Below are positions 16,657-24,358 of a DNA stretch of 64,000 nucleotides, one piece after another. The position numbers were made by a program, and so were the translations under genes. Location of the stretch: positions 3,212,001-3,276,000 of the forward strand of contig NZ_CP081870.1 in NCBI RefSeq assembly GCF_022170785.1, read 5' to 3'. Source of the stretch: Rossellomorea marisflavi. Its GTDB lineage: Bacteria > Bacillota > Bacilli > Bacillales > Bacillaceae_B. The notes under the pieces were generated by a model. That model searched no databases. It saw only the letters and a program-made list of their open reading frames with translations, and was not told the origin of the DNA. Every line of letters begins with the position of its first letter. The stretch's first letter is position 1.

Positions 16657-17796
16657 CTACGGATGTGCCGGTAGCCCATCCCTTTTCAAAATGTTGTTCC
16701 ACATAAGCTCAGGGATGACAAGTCTATGCCGACCATTCCGGGGGAGAAACGTATTGATATCACTCTGACGTCCACTTTGCACCTTTTCCATCCAGTCAGG
16801 CTCCATCAGGATTTCCCTTCCCAATCCAAACAGGGGCACTCCTTTTTTAATGACGGCAATGGCTTCATCAGGTGTATGGATGGACCCGAGGGTGAGAAAG
16901 CTTGTCCTTACTCCAATAACATCACGGAAAATCTCGGTCCGTGTCATGTTCAAGGTCGATCCGCTTCTCGGCATGGACCATACATTCTTTACGGAAAGAT
17001 GGAGGTACGATAACCCTTTATCTGCCAATGCATCGACTAGTTCGATCGTATCGTCCATTTTCAATCCCGATTTCTCCGGTTCTTCCGGGGAGAAACGGTA
17101 CCCGATAATAAATCCTTCCCTAGCATACAGGTCACGTACCCGCTTGATTTCATCAATGACTGCTTCTGCAAACCTCATCCGCTTCAATCGTGTCCCACCC
17201 CAGTGATCGGTTCGATGATTGGAAAATGGAGAGAAGAACTGCTGAATCAAATATCCGTTGGCTCCATGGATTTCCACTCCGTCGAAACCAGCTCGGATGG
17301 CGATATGAGCAGCTTGTCCAAAATCCCTGATCGTCTCCAGGATTTCCTCGTGCGTCATCTCTCTGGGATGATATTCCCATCCACATCTTTCATACACTGT
17401 TGCTGTTACACCGCTTGGGCTGACGAGGGGCTCCCCATGGGTATACCCCGGAAGACTTTCACTCCCACCGTGATGTAATTGAAGGATCGCCTTAGCTCCC
17501 TTCTCCTTGATGATGGTAGAAAGCTTCGTTAGACCATCGATTGCTTCCTCCCCATATGCTTTCATCTGTCGGGGAAAGCTGGTGGCGACGGGGGAAATGG
17601 CGGCTGCAGCCGTGATGAACATCCCTGCCCCCCCAGCCCTTCTACCGTAATAAGCAAACTCTTCTTCTGACACTCTGCCATCCTCACACCCTGAATAGGT
17701 CGTCATGGGAGCGATCACAAGCCTGTTCTTAAGAATCGCATTGGGTGAAAGTACATAGGGTGTCGTCAATTCAAGATACTGATTGTTCAATTTCAT
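16657..17796 (-). CDS. NADH-dependent flavin oxidoreductase (Old Yellow Enzyme family, YqiG-like)
   Basis: A 379-residue FMN-dependent TIM-barrel enzyme that reduces activated C=C bonds or similar electrophiles. The sequence shows [14 protein letters not shown] near residue 25, AILQLHHGG near 100, and the family signature [19 protein letters not shown] near 170, followed by RTDHWGG. It lacks the extra Fe-S/NAD domain of 2,4-dienoyl-CoA reductases, so it is the short form, closest in appearance to B. subtilis YqiG. It is divergent from the LysR gene at 17921 and leads a two-gene unit with EamA. Regulation by that LysR protein is inferred from the divergent arrangement. Confidence 0.88.
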   Translation of the reverse strand: MKLNNQYLELTTPYVLSPNAILKNRLVIAPMTTYSGCEDGRVSEEEFAYYGRRAGGAGMFITAAAAISPVATSFPRQMKAYGEEAIDGLTKLSTIIKEKGAKAILQLHHGGSESLPGYTHGEPLVSPSGVTATVYERCGWEYHPREMTHEEILETIRDFGQAAHIAIRAGFDGVEIHGANGYLIQQFFSPFSNHRTDHWGGTRLKRMRFAEAVIDEIKRVRDLYAREGFIIGYRFSPEEPEKSGLKMDDTIELVDALADKGLSYLHLSVKNVWSMPRSGSTLNMTRTEIFRDVIGVRTSFLTLGSIHTPDEAIAVIKKGVPLFGLGREILMEPDWMEKVQSGRQSDINTFLPRNGRHRLVIPELMWNNILKRDGLPAHP

Positions 17797-17920
17797 CCAT
17801 CTCCTATCTGGTTTTTGTTCTATTAATAGTGTATTCTTCTATTTAACATAAGGGAAATGAATGTTAATTATCTTTACCATTAGAGATTTTCATGTATAAC
17901 ATTATAAGGAGCGTGCTCAC

Positions 17921-18790
17921 TTGAATTCATTTCAACTCAAGGTGCTATTAAAAGTAATAGATAACGGAAGCTTCACCAGGACAGGGGACCAGATTGGTTT
18001 AACCCAGTCCGGCGTCAGCCATATCATCACAGCGCTGGAGAACGAACTGGGCATCGCGTTATTACACAGAGCTCGTACTGGATCTTCATTGACGGCAGAG
18101 GGGCAAACTGTTATTGCCCATATGCGGGAAATTGCTGGCCACATGGAACAGATTGAACAGAAAGTGGCTGCCCTCAATGGATTGACCATTGGGAGACTGT
18201 CAATCGGGAGCTTTCCCAGTTTTTCTGCACGGTATATTCCTACATTGCTTGCGCTATTCAAGGAACAGTTCCCAACAATTGATGTCCACCTTTATGAAGG
18301 AGGATATGAAGACATCCGCAAGTGGGTCCAAGATGGAACGGTCGACATCGGATTCACCGCCCTTCCTGTTCATAAAGTGGATTTCATCCCCTTACTGGAA
18401 GACCCCCTTTATGTAGTGATCCCTAAAGGACATTCCTTTTTTGGTAGAGGCACAGTCCATGTAGAAGATATGACCGGCCAATCGTTCATTATGCTACGCT
18501 CGGGATGCGAAACACTTATCGAGGAAGCATTTAAACAACATGGCGTCTCCCCATCCATCTCGTATGATATCAAGGACAATCAGACCGTCATTTCAATGGT
18601 GTCCAAGAACCTTGGCATTAGCATCATGCCCAATCTTGCACTTCCTGAGGAATCGATGGATCTCTACTATGCATCCCTCGAACCGCAATTGGTAAGGAAC
18701 ATCGGTTACATTACAAGGAAGGGAAAAGCCCCTTCTCCTCTAGCGTTGGAGTTCATGAACATAATCGATCATTGTTTTCCTGATCATTAA
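17921..18790 (+). CDS. LysR-family transcriptional regulator
   Basis: A 289-residue LysR-type regulator. The N-terminal winged helix (residues 1-60: FTRTGDQIGLTQSGVSHIITALENELGIALLHR) is followed by a coiled linker and a periplasmic-binding-protein-like effector domain (about 88-285). The start is TTG, nine bases after AGGAG; ATG codons further in would cut the helix-turn-helix. It is divergent from the OYE-EamA pair across 124 bases, the usual arrangement for LysR control of a neighbouring operon. The effector is unknown. Confidence 0.9.
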   Translation: MNSFQLKVLLKVIDNGSFTRTGDQIGLTQSGVSHIITALENELGIALLHRARTGSSLTAEGQTVIAHMREIAGHMEQIEQKVAALNGLTIGRLSIGSFPSFSARYIPTLLALFKEQFPTIDVHLYEGGYEDIRKWVQDGTVDIGFTALPVHKVDFIPLLEDPLYVVIPKGHSFFGRGTVHVEDMTGQSFIMLRSGCETLIEEAFKQHGVSPSISYDIKDNQTVISMVSKNLGISIMPNLALPEESMDLYYASLEPQLVRNIGYITRKGKAPSPLALEFMNIIDHCFPDH

Positions 18791-19106
18791 CGTCTTTTAA
18801 AAGACGGTTAAACGTATGGATTAAGAAAGCTACAGGAATCATGCACCCGTCTATCTCTACAAGAGTGGACTCTCGGGCGCACCTCAATATTCCTCTATCG
18901 ATAGATCAAAAGGATTAAAGATCCATCATTTGGGTATATGGTAATTGTTTCATAATCAGTTTGTCGAGATACATTCCTTGTATCCATTTGCTACCCCACA
19001 GATGTCATGCATCTTGAAAGCTGAGAACCACACTCTTCCATTGCGAATACAGTAACATTGAGACTCTGTTAACCTGAGATCAAGGAATGCTATGAGGGAG
19101 AATGAT
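18791..19106. other. Intergenic region with a 16-base palindrome
   Basis: A perfect palindrome CGTCTTTTAAAAGACG (18791-18806) follows the LysR stop directly; it has no T run, so it may be a weak terminator. The rest shows no gene. Confidence 0.4.
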
Positions 19107-19346
19107 ATGCTATTGACTAAAGAAAAACCCAAGAAATTAATTAGATTTATTTTGCTATTTTTCCCAATTCTCATGGGTATTATGGGCACCACCACTTTAG
19201 TTGTACTTGTAACATGGTTAATCCCGCCCAAAGACCTCCTATCCCAACTTCCTGCCATTATTCTTATCGCTATTGTCATTTATGTCCCCTGCATCATCTC
19301 CCTCTTGGTCCGTTACTCCTTCTTCAAGAAGGAGGAGGGCTCCTGA
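19107..19346 (+). CDS. Small two-helix membrane protein, unknown function
   Basis: A 79-residue product with a basic N-terminus (LLTKEKPKKLIR), two hydrophobic segments at about residues 14-36 and 44-68, and a charged tail ending RYSFFKKEEGS. The frame is open from an ATG at 19092, but ATG 19107 has GAGGGAG six bases upstream and is preferred. It precedes a lipoprotein gene by 105 bases on the same strand. Family not recognised. Confidence 0.5.
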   Translation: MLLTKEKPKKLIRFILLFFPILMGIMGTTTLVVLVTWLIPPKDLLSQLPAIILIAIVIYVPCIISLLVRYSFFKKEEGS

Positions 19347-19451
19347 GGATGGAGGAGGCATCTGCTTGACGATTCATTTCCATCATGACACCGTAGCACT
19401 AAGAAAAGGTTGTAACACATCGATTCAGAAATTGAAATCAGGAGGAAACCT

Positions 19452-19832
19452 ATGAATAGTAAGCGGATGCTGGTGGTTATCCTCTCCACATTAATCATAG
19501 TCGGATGCAACCAACAAACAACCAAACACGTCAAAAAAGAAGAACCAAAAGAAGTCAGCCTCGACCCCACCAAGCTGCTTCCCATCGGCACGGTGGTCAA
19601 GCTTTCAAACATGGATAAATCGGTGATGATCTACGGCTACAATCAAATTCAAGTAAGTACAAAAAATCAATTCGACTATATTGGGGTTCCATATCCCGAA
19701 GGCAATATATCTGCTGATTACAACGTGTTTTTCAACCGCAATCTAATTGAAGAGGTCTTACATAACGGCTACGTCACGGATGAGGATAAAAAGATCCGAG
19801 AAGAAGCCGATCGTGAGGGGAATGCGTATTAA
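19452..19832 (+). CDS. DUF4176-like lipoprotein
   Basis: A 126-residue predicted lipoprotein. The signal ends in the lipobox IIVGC (Cys near residue 19), followed by a polar linker rich in Lys and Thr. The region LLPIGTVVKLSNMDKSVMIYGYNQI... YIGVPYPEGN resembles the DUF4176 domain, small beta-rich proteins often seen around type VII secretion loci, though none is nearby here. The tail is charged. AGGAGG precedes the ATG. A bidirectional terminator separates it from the converging GH16 gene. Function unknown. Confidence 0.65.
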   Translation: MNSKRMLVVILSTLIIVGCNQQTTKHVKKEEPKEVSLDPTKLLPIGTVVKLSNMDKSVMIYGYNQIQVSTKNQFDYIGVPYPEGNISADYNVFFNRNLIEEVLHNGYVTDEDKKIREEADREGNAY

Positions 19833-19868
19833 CCTTCCTGTAATAACCACACCATCGCCCAATAACCT

Positions 19869-19906
19869 GAAAAAGGAGAATGTGGACCGTCCACCATTCT
19901 CCTTTT
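19869..19906. terminator. Bidirectional terminator between lipoprotein and GH16 genes
   Basis: AAAAGGAGAATG-TGGAC and GTCCA-CATTCTCCTTTT arms with one bulged base, A/T runs on both sides. Confidence 0.75.
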
Positions 19907-19932
19907 CTTTTTCCTTGTATAGCCCCCACCTG

Positions 19933-20598
19933 TCAGGAAAGCGGCTGAAATTCAAACCGGTCCACAATGATCTCCATTCCTTCAGCAGGAGCTTTTCCGT
20001 CCATGAGCCACAGGTTGATGCCCACTTTTTCTCCCCTGCTGTCCGGGACGTCCCCTGTGTATTCCCAGTCCTGGATCTTGAACCACTCAAGCGGCGACGG
20101 CAGGTCCATGTAATGCCCGTGCAGGGACATGAACCGTATGCTACGGGGCGTCCACTTGAACGTGTGGGTCGAACAGTTTCCGTTCAATTTCATGGGGAAC
20201 GAGTGGAGATTTCCCGGTTCTGAATAGGGCTGTACTACATACTGCGCGTTGTGGCCTCCCGGATTTCCCCATTTGGCAAATTCGATATCGATTTCACGAT
20301 GGTGTTGCTCAGGTGAGTTTTCATCATAGGTGAATAAGCCAAGTACACCGTTCAGGTCCATCCGGTCCGGTCTTCCTTCCAGCCAAAACCGGTACGTCCC
20401 ATACCCCAGTGTCTCGCTCAGCGTCACCTCGGCACATCTCCATGTGTTCTTGTGTTTCGTGATTCGTAAATGAAGACGTCCATCCCGGTCCACCCCTGCA
20501 TTTTCCCCGGCAAAGTAATTCGGTCCAGGTCCGGTCTTCCTTGCACCGTTCTTCACGATCCACTCATATCCGCTCCACTGCAACGTCTTTTTAGTCAA
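19933..20598 (-). CDS. Glycoside hydrolase family 16 protein
   Basis: A 221-residue beta-jelly-roll protein of the GH16 type, whose members cleave beta-1,3 or beta-1,3-1,4 glucans and related galactans. The catalytic signature EIDIEF is present (nucleophile and acid/base Glu at residues 102 and 106, Asp 104 between them), flanked by sandwich strands (YGTYRFWLEG, THTFKWTPRSIRFM, INLWLMDG). There is no signal peptide, which is unusual for a polysaccharidase. The best start is TTG at 20598, seven bases after AGGGGG; the ATG at 20619 has its Shine-Dalgarno sequence directly abutting. It may be an intracellular enzyme or a carbohydrate-binding relative; substrate not readable. Confidence 0.78.
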   Translation of the reverse strand: MTKKTLQWSGYEWIVKNGARKTGPGPNYFAGENAGVDRDGRLHLRITKHKNTWRCAEVTLSETLGYGTYRFWLEGRPDRMDLNGVLGLFTYDENSPEQHHREIDIEFAKWGNPGGHNAQYVVQPYSEPGNLHSFPMKLNGNCSTHTFKWTPRSIRFMSLHGHYMDLPSPLEWFKIQDWEYTGDVPDSRGEKVGINLWLMDGKAPAEGMEIIVDRFEFQPLS

Positions 20599-20800
20599 CT
20601 GTAGTCCCCCTTCTTTCATTCCTTACTGGTATCGTATGAAGGAGCTCTTTGATCCGAAGGGGTGTTTGTCCCGTCTTCCATCACATTCTGCGATTAGGTT
20701 TATCGTCATGGGTCATTGGGTACTGGGTTTACAGTAAATTATTGGATAACCTTGTCCACGGAATCCCTACATACGAGATCCACCCAAAGGAGATGAAAGC

Positions 20801-22168
20801 ATGAAGAAAAGATGGTTATTCCCCCTTATTCTAGTGTTCATTCTTTCTGGATGCCAGAGCGAAAAACAGCCCGTCGGGAAGAAAGAAAAAGCGGCACCAG
20901 CGGCACCCCAGGAGACCAAAGTGGAAAAGGTGTCTTCCCAAACAACGGAAGAACTGATTGACCAAACGAACGGCGAGATCTATGAGAAGCATATCCCTTC
21001 CGATGACAACCAAAACGCGGCCAGATCCGCTTCAGAGGATGCAGCATATGAGTATCTCGATCACATCAAAAAAGAAGATACCGGGGACTGGGATGCGGAA
21101 CGATGGGCGGCCTCCATCACCGAGAATCTCAGGGCCGGCTATAAGGAAAAAGCAGGAGAGCTAAAAAACTATGAGGTGGTATTTGATGAAATCAAGCTTC
21201 CCGATGGACGCCTCCTCCAGGACGTCGACCTTGAAGAACTGACGGAAGAACAAAAAGAAGTCAATATTGCACTCCTCATCGACTCCAGTGGCAGCATGAA
21301 AGCGGAAGTGGACGGTGAAAGCAAGATGGAACTGGCAAAGGAAAGCCTTGAAAACTTCGCCGGTGAACTTCCCGAAGGCGCACATGTCTCCTTGATCGCC
21401 TTCGGCCACAAAGGAACCGGATCGGACAGCGATAAGGAAATGAGTTGCAAAGCCGTTGAATCCTTTTATCCGATGGAGGAATATGACAAGGGGAAATTTG
21501 CAAGCGCCTTGGACGGGTTCGACCCTAAAGGATGGACTCCACTTGCTGAAAGCATCCTCCTTGCCAATGACCAGTTCTCGAAGGATGCCCAGAACTTCAT
21601 CTACGTGGTGAGCGATGGCATCGAAACCTGTGACGGCGACCCTGTCGAAGCCGCGAAGAAAGTGAAGAAAGACAATACCGACGTCCAAGTCAACATCATC
21701 GGCTTCGACGTCGACTCCAAAGCCGACGACCAGCTTAAAAACGTCGCACGGGCAGGAGGCGGGAAGTACACTTCCGTCAAAACGAAACAAGAGCTCAAAG
21801 ACATTGAAACCTCCTGGAAGGACAGCATCAGCGAAGGGACGTGGATCTGGTGGAAATCAGGCAACTTCAGCAACAATATCTGGACATCCGTCGATCATTA
21901 TAATAATCTTCGTGACCTTTACAGTTCTTACCTTACTATGAGGAATCTCGAGCACGACCGATTCCTTGATGCAGTCAATGCCCTTTTAGACGATGAACTG
22001 ATTGACCTGGACAAGAAACAGGAAATCCTTACGATCTTGGATGAACGAAACCAGAAAATCAAGGATTACATGAGCGGTTTGGAATCAGATAAAAAGGACG
22101 AAATCGAAGAAACGTCCGATGATCTGAAGAAAAAAGTGGATGAGATCGAGAAAAAGTTCAGAGACTGA
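20801..22168 (+). CDS. VWA-domain lipoprotein
   Basis: A 455-residue surface lipoprotein. The signal peptide ends in LSGC (Cys 18). A low-complexity Lys/Pro/Gln linker follows, then a helical region (about 50-150) and a von Willebrand factor A domain (about 152-345) with an intact metal-ion adhesion site: DSSGS at 161-165, a Thr in WTPLAES, and SDGIETC. The C-terminal 100 residues are predicted helical and very charged, probably coiled coil (LDKKQEILTILDERNQKIKDY). It resembles B. subtilis YwmC/YwmD lipoproteins extended at the C-terminus. It has its own terminator and lies alone; a binding or scaffolding role at the cell surface is inference. Confidence 0.8.
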   Translation: MKKRWLFPLILVFILSGCQSEKQPVGKKEKAAPAAPQETKVEKVSSQTTEELIDQTNGEIYEKHIPSDDNQNAARSASEDAAYEYLDHIKKEDTGDWDAERWAASITENLRAGYKEKAGELKNYEVVFDEIKLPDGRLLQDVDLEELTEEQKEVNIALLIDSSGSMKAEVDGESKMELAKESLENFAGELPEGAHVSLIAFGHKGTGSDSDKEMSCKAVESFYPMEEYDKGKFASALDGFDPKGWTPLAESILLANDQFSKDAQNFIYVVSDGIETCDGDPVEAAKKVKKDNTDVQVNIIGFDVDSKADDQLKNVARAGGGKYTSVKTKQELKDIETSWKDSISEGTWIWWKSGNFSNNIWTSVDHYNNLRDLYSSYLTMRNLEHDRFLDAVNALLDDELIDLDKKQEILTILDERNQKIKDYMSGLESDKKDEIEETSDDLKKKVDEIEKKFRD

Positions 22169-22174
22169 CCCCGG

Positions 22175-22201
22175 AAGTGCCGTTCAAGCGGCACTTTTTT
22201 T
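22175..22201 (+). terminator. Terminator of the VWA lipoprotein gene
   Basis: AAGTGCCG-TTCAAG-CGGCACTT followed by five or more T, seven bases after the stop. Confidence 0.85.
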
Positions 22202-22305
22202 CATTTCCAGCTTAACTTGGCTAATGGGAATTCGTGAAAAACCCCGCATTCCTAAATGGATAATCATGGTATAATGTTTTTCATACATAAAGGAGGAATC
22301 CCAGC

Positions 22306-22857
22306 ATGACCACCTATCCGACATTCACCACAACAAGACTCACTCTCAGACAGCTCCACCAAAAAGACGCACAGGCCCTCTTCACCCTTTACACTTCACC
22401 CGAGGTGCTGACCTACTTTGGCATGGAGCCACTCGAATCCATCGCCAAGGCTGAAGGGATCATCGAAGCGAGACAGGAAGCCGCAGGACTTGCCCCTATG
22501 CGCTGGGCCATCACCGATCAGGGGGACAACCTCATAGGCACATGCGGCTTCCATGCAACCTCCGTACCACACAAACGCTGTGAAATCGGCTATGATCTCT
22601 TGCCAATCCACTGGGGGAAAGGGTATATGACGGAAGCTTTACAGCCCGTCATCGACTATCTGTTCCGTGAAGTAGGTGTCGTCAGGGTCGGCGCGGTCAT
22701 CATTCCGGAGAACGCGGGATCTTCACGCGTCGTGGAGAAGCTTGGATTCACAAGGGAAGGACTGCTCCGTGACTACATCATGCAAGATCAGCTGTCGCAT
22801 GATGTATACAGCTACAGCATGCTGAAGAAAGAATGGGCAGACGGAGTTATGAGTTAA
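22306..22857 (+). CDS. GNAT-family N-acetyltransferase (RimJ/RimL-like)
   Basis: A 183-residue acetyl-CoA-dependent acetyltransferase of the Acetyltransf_3 class, which modifies protein N-termini, ribosomal proteins or small amines. Typical elements are TTRLTLRQLHQKDAQALFTLY at the start, the core strand IGTCGFH, the acetyl-CoA-binding region EIGYDLLPIHWGKGYMTEAL, and the C-terminal VVEKLGFTREGLLRDY. AAAGGAGG precedes the ATG. It lies 49 bases before the K+ channel gene and may share its transcript. Substrate unknown. Confidence 0.88.
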   Translation: MTTYPTFTTTRLTLRQLHQKDAQALFTLYTSPEVLTYFGMEPLESIAKAEGIIEARQEAAGLAPMRWAITDQGDNLIGTCGFHATSVPHKRCEIGYDLLPIHWGKGYMTEALQPVIDYLFREVGVVRVGAVIIPENAGSSRVVEKLGFTREGLLRDYIMQDQLSHDVYSYSMLKKEWADGVMS

Positions 22858-22906
22858 CCCCGATTCGGCAATAATGGTCAGTGCAGATAAAAAGGAGCTG
22901 GTACCC

Positions 22907-23896
22907 ATGCAACAACTCATCCACGGCTTTTTGCGCTGGCCGCTTGTCATCCGGATCTTGATCATGGCCCTTGCCGTCATGAGCACCTGCGGCGTCATGA
23001 TCCACTATCTCGAACCGGACACCTTCCCCTCATTTTTTGACGGGATCTGGTGGGCCGTCATCACCACTTCGACTGTAGGATACGGAGATTTTGTCCCCAA
23101 GACGGCTGAAGGGAAAACCCTGGGCATCCTTCTCATCCTGGTAGGGGCAGGGTTTCTCTCTACCTACTTCGTCATGCTGGCAACGGAGACCGTGACGACT
23201 CAGAATGGATATATGGAGGGGAAGACCGCTTATAAAGGCAAGGGGCACGTCATCATCATCGGGTGGAACGAACGCACCCGTGAAATCATCCATCAGCTCA
23301 CATCCCTGCAATCAAGCTGCGATGTGATCCTCATCGATGATTCCCTTCAGAAGAATCCTTATCGCAACAACCATGTTCATTTCGTCAAAGGTTCACCCTT
23401 CAAGGACGCCATCCTCCAAAAGGCCAATTTAAGTGAAGCAAAAATCGCCCTTGTCACATCAGATCAGAACAAGGACGAGATGACGTCGGATATGAACACG
23501 ATCTTGAGTCTGCTTGCCATTAAAGGAAACCAGCCTTCCCTTCATACTGTCGTGGAAGTCCTTCAGAAGGACCAAGTGGAAAATGCGAAGCGGGCCGGAG
23601 CGGATGAAGTCATCCAGACGAATATGCAGACCAGCCTCGTCATGATGAACAGCATCATCTCCCAAGGAATGTCTAGAACGATCCTTAAGCTCTTGAATCA
23701 TCTGAAAGGCAACAACCTGAAGCTGATCTCCGTCATGGATGAGCACGCGGGGTCGACCTTCCAGTCCCTCAGCGCCCAATTACTGAAGGAAAGAGTCATC
23801 CTTTTAGGCATCAAAAAAGGGGAAAACACGTTAGTGAATCCCCCCATGGACGTTGTGGTAGAGACCACAGACGAACTGCTTGTTATATCCAATTAA
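22907..23896 (+). CDS. yugO: YugO-type two-helix potassium channel with RCK domain
   Basis: A 329-residue ion channel. Two membrane helices (about 13-33 and 70-92) flank a pore loop with the K+ selectivity filter TVGYGD at residues 56-61. A cytoplasmic RCK/TrkA-N domain begins near 107 (KGHVIIIGWNERTREIIHQL) with a nucleotide-binding Rossmann core, and a TrkA-C-like end follows. Length and layout match B. subtilis YugO (KchA), required for potassium signalling in biofilms. ATG 22907 has AAGGAG nine bases upstream; the longer open frame from 22874 is not needed. In B. subtilis the gene follows mstX; here an acetyltransferase gene is upstream. Its stop overlaps that of converging yugN. Confidence 0.9.
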   Translation: MQQLIHGFLRWPLVIRILIMALAVMSTCGVMIHYLEPDTFPSFFDGIWWAVITTSTVGYGDFVPKTAEGKTLGILLILVGAGFLSTYFVMLATETVTTQNGYMEGKTAYKGKGHVIIIGWNERTREIIHQLTSLQSSCDVILIDDSLQKNPYRNNHVHFVKGSPFKDAILQKANLSEAKIALVTSDQNKDEMTSDMNTILSLLAIKGNQPSLHTVVEVLQKDQVENAKRAGADEVIQTNMQTSLVMMNSIISQGMSRTILKLLNHLKGNNLKLISVMDEHAGSTFQSLSAQLLKERVILLGIKKGENTLVNPPMDVVVETTDELLVISN

Positions 23897-24306
23897 TGAA
23901 GCAGGGACTGCTCGAGTTCTTTCACGAGCTCCCTGCCTACTTCGATATATTCTTCAGGAAAGCTGGCATCGGAATCTTGGGGCTCCGAGAACTGATTGAA
24001 GGACCCCGACAGATTCCCGGTGGAAGCATGGTCATCCAGTCCTATCTGATATTTATGGGACAGGAGGAACGGCTTCCCGAATTTGACCGTCGCCCCCCTT
24101 GAATCCAACTGACCATCCACCGAAGTGAACGGCAGCCTCAGGAACTGATACCCCACTTCATCATCGATCTTATAATCGAAATATCCATGATCATAATCCC
24201 AATTCCCACCGATGGAGTATCCCAGGGGCTTCAACTCCTGCTCCAATTTGTAAAGCTGATAATGTTTCCCTTCAAGGCTTGATGAAATCTCGATCACATC
24301 ATCCAT
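23893..24306 (-). CDS. yugN: YugN-like family protein
   Basis: A 137-residue soluble protein matching the YugN-like family, found next to yugO and pgi in Bacillus. Recognisable parts are YKLEQELKPLGYSIGGNWDYDHGYFDYKID and FGKPFLLSHKYQIGLDD. The function of the family is unknown. The last codons overlap the end of yugO by four bases in the convergent orientation, so no terminator separates the two. Confidence 0.82.
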   Translation of the reverse strand: MDDVIEISSSLEGKHYQLYKLEQELKPLGYSIGGNWDYDHGYFDYKIDDEVGYQFLRLPFTSVDGQLDSRGATVKFGKPFLLSHKYQIGLDDHASTGNLSGSFNQFSEPQDSDASFPEEYIEVGRELVKELEQSLLH

Positions 24307-24358
24307 CCCCTTTCATTTTAGGGATAGTTTCTCCTTATAGCGGGAAAACATGTAGGTC

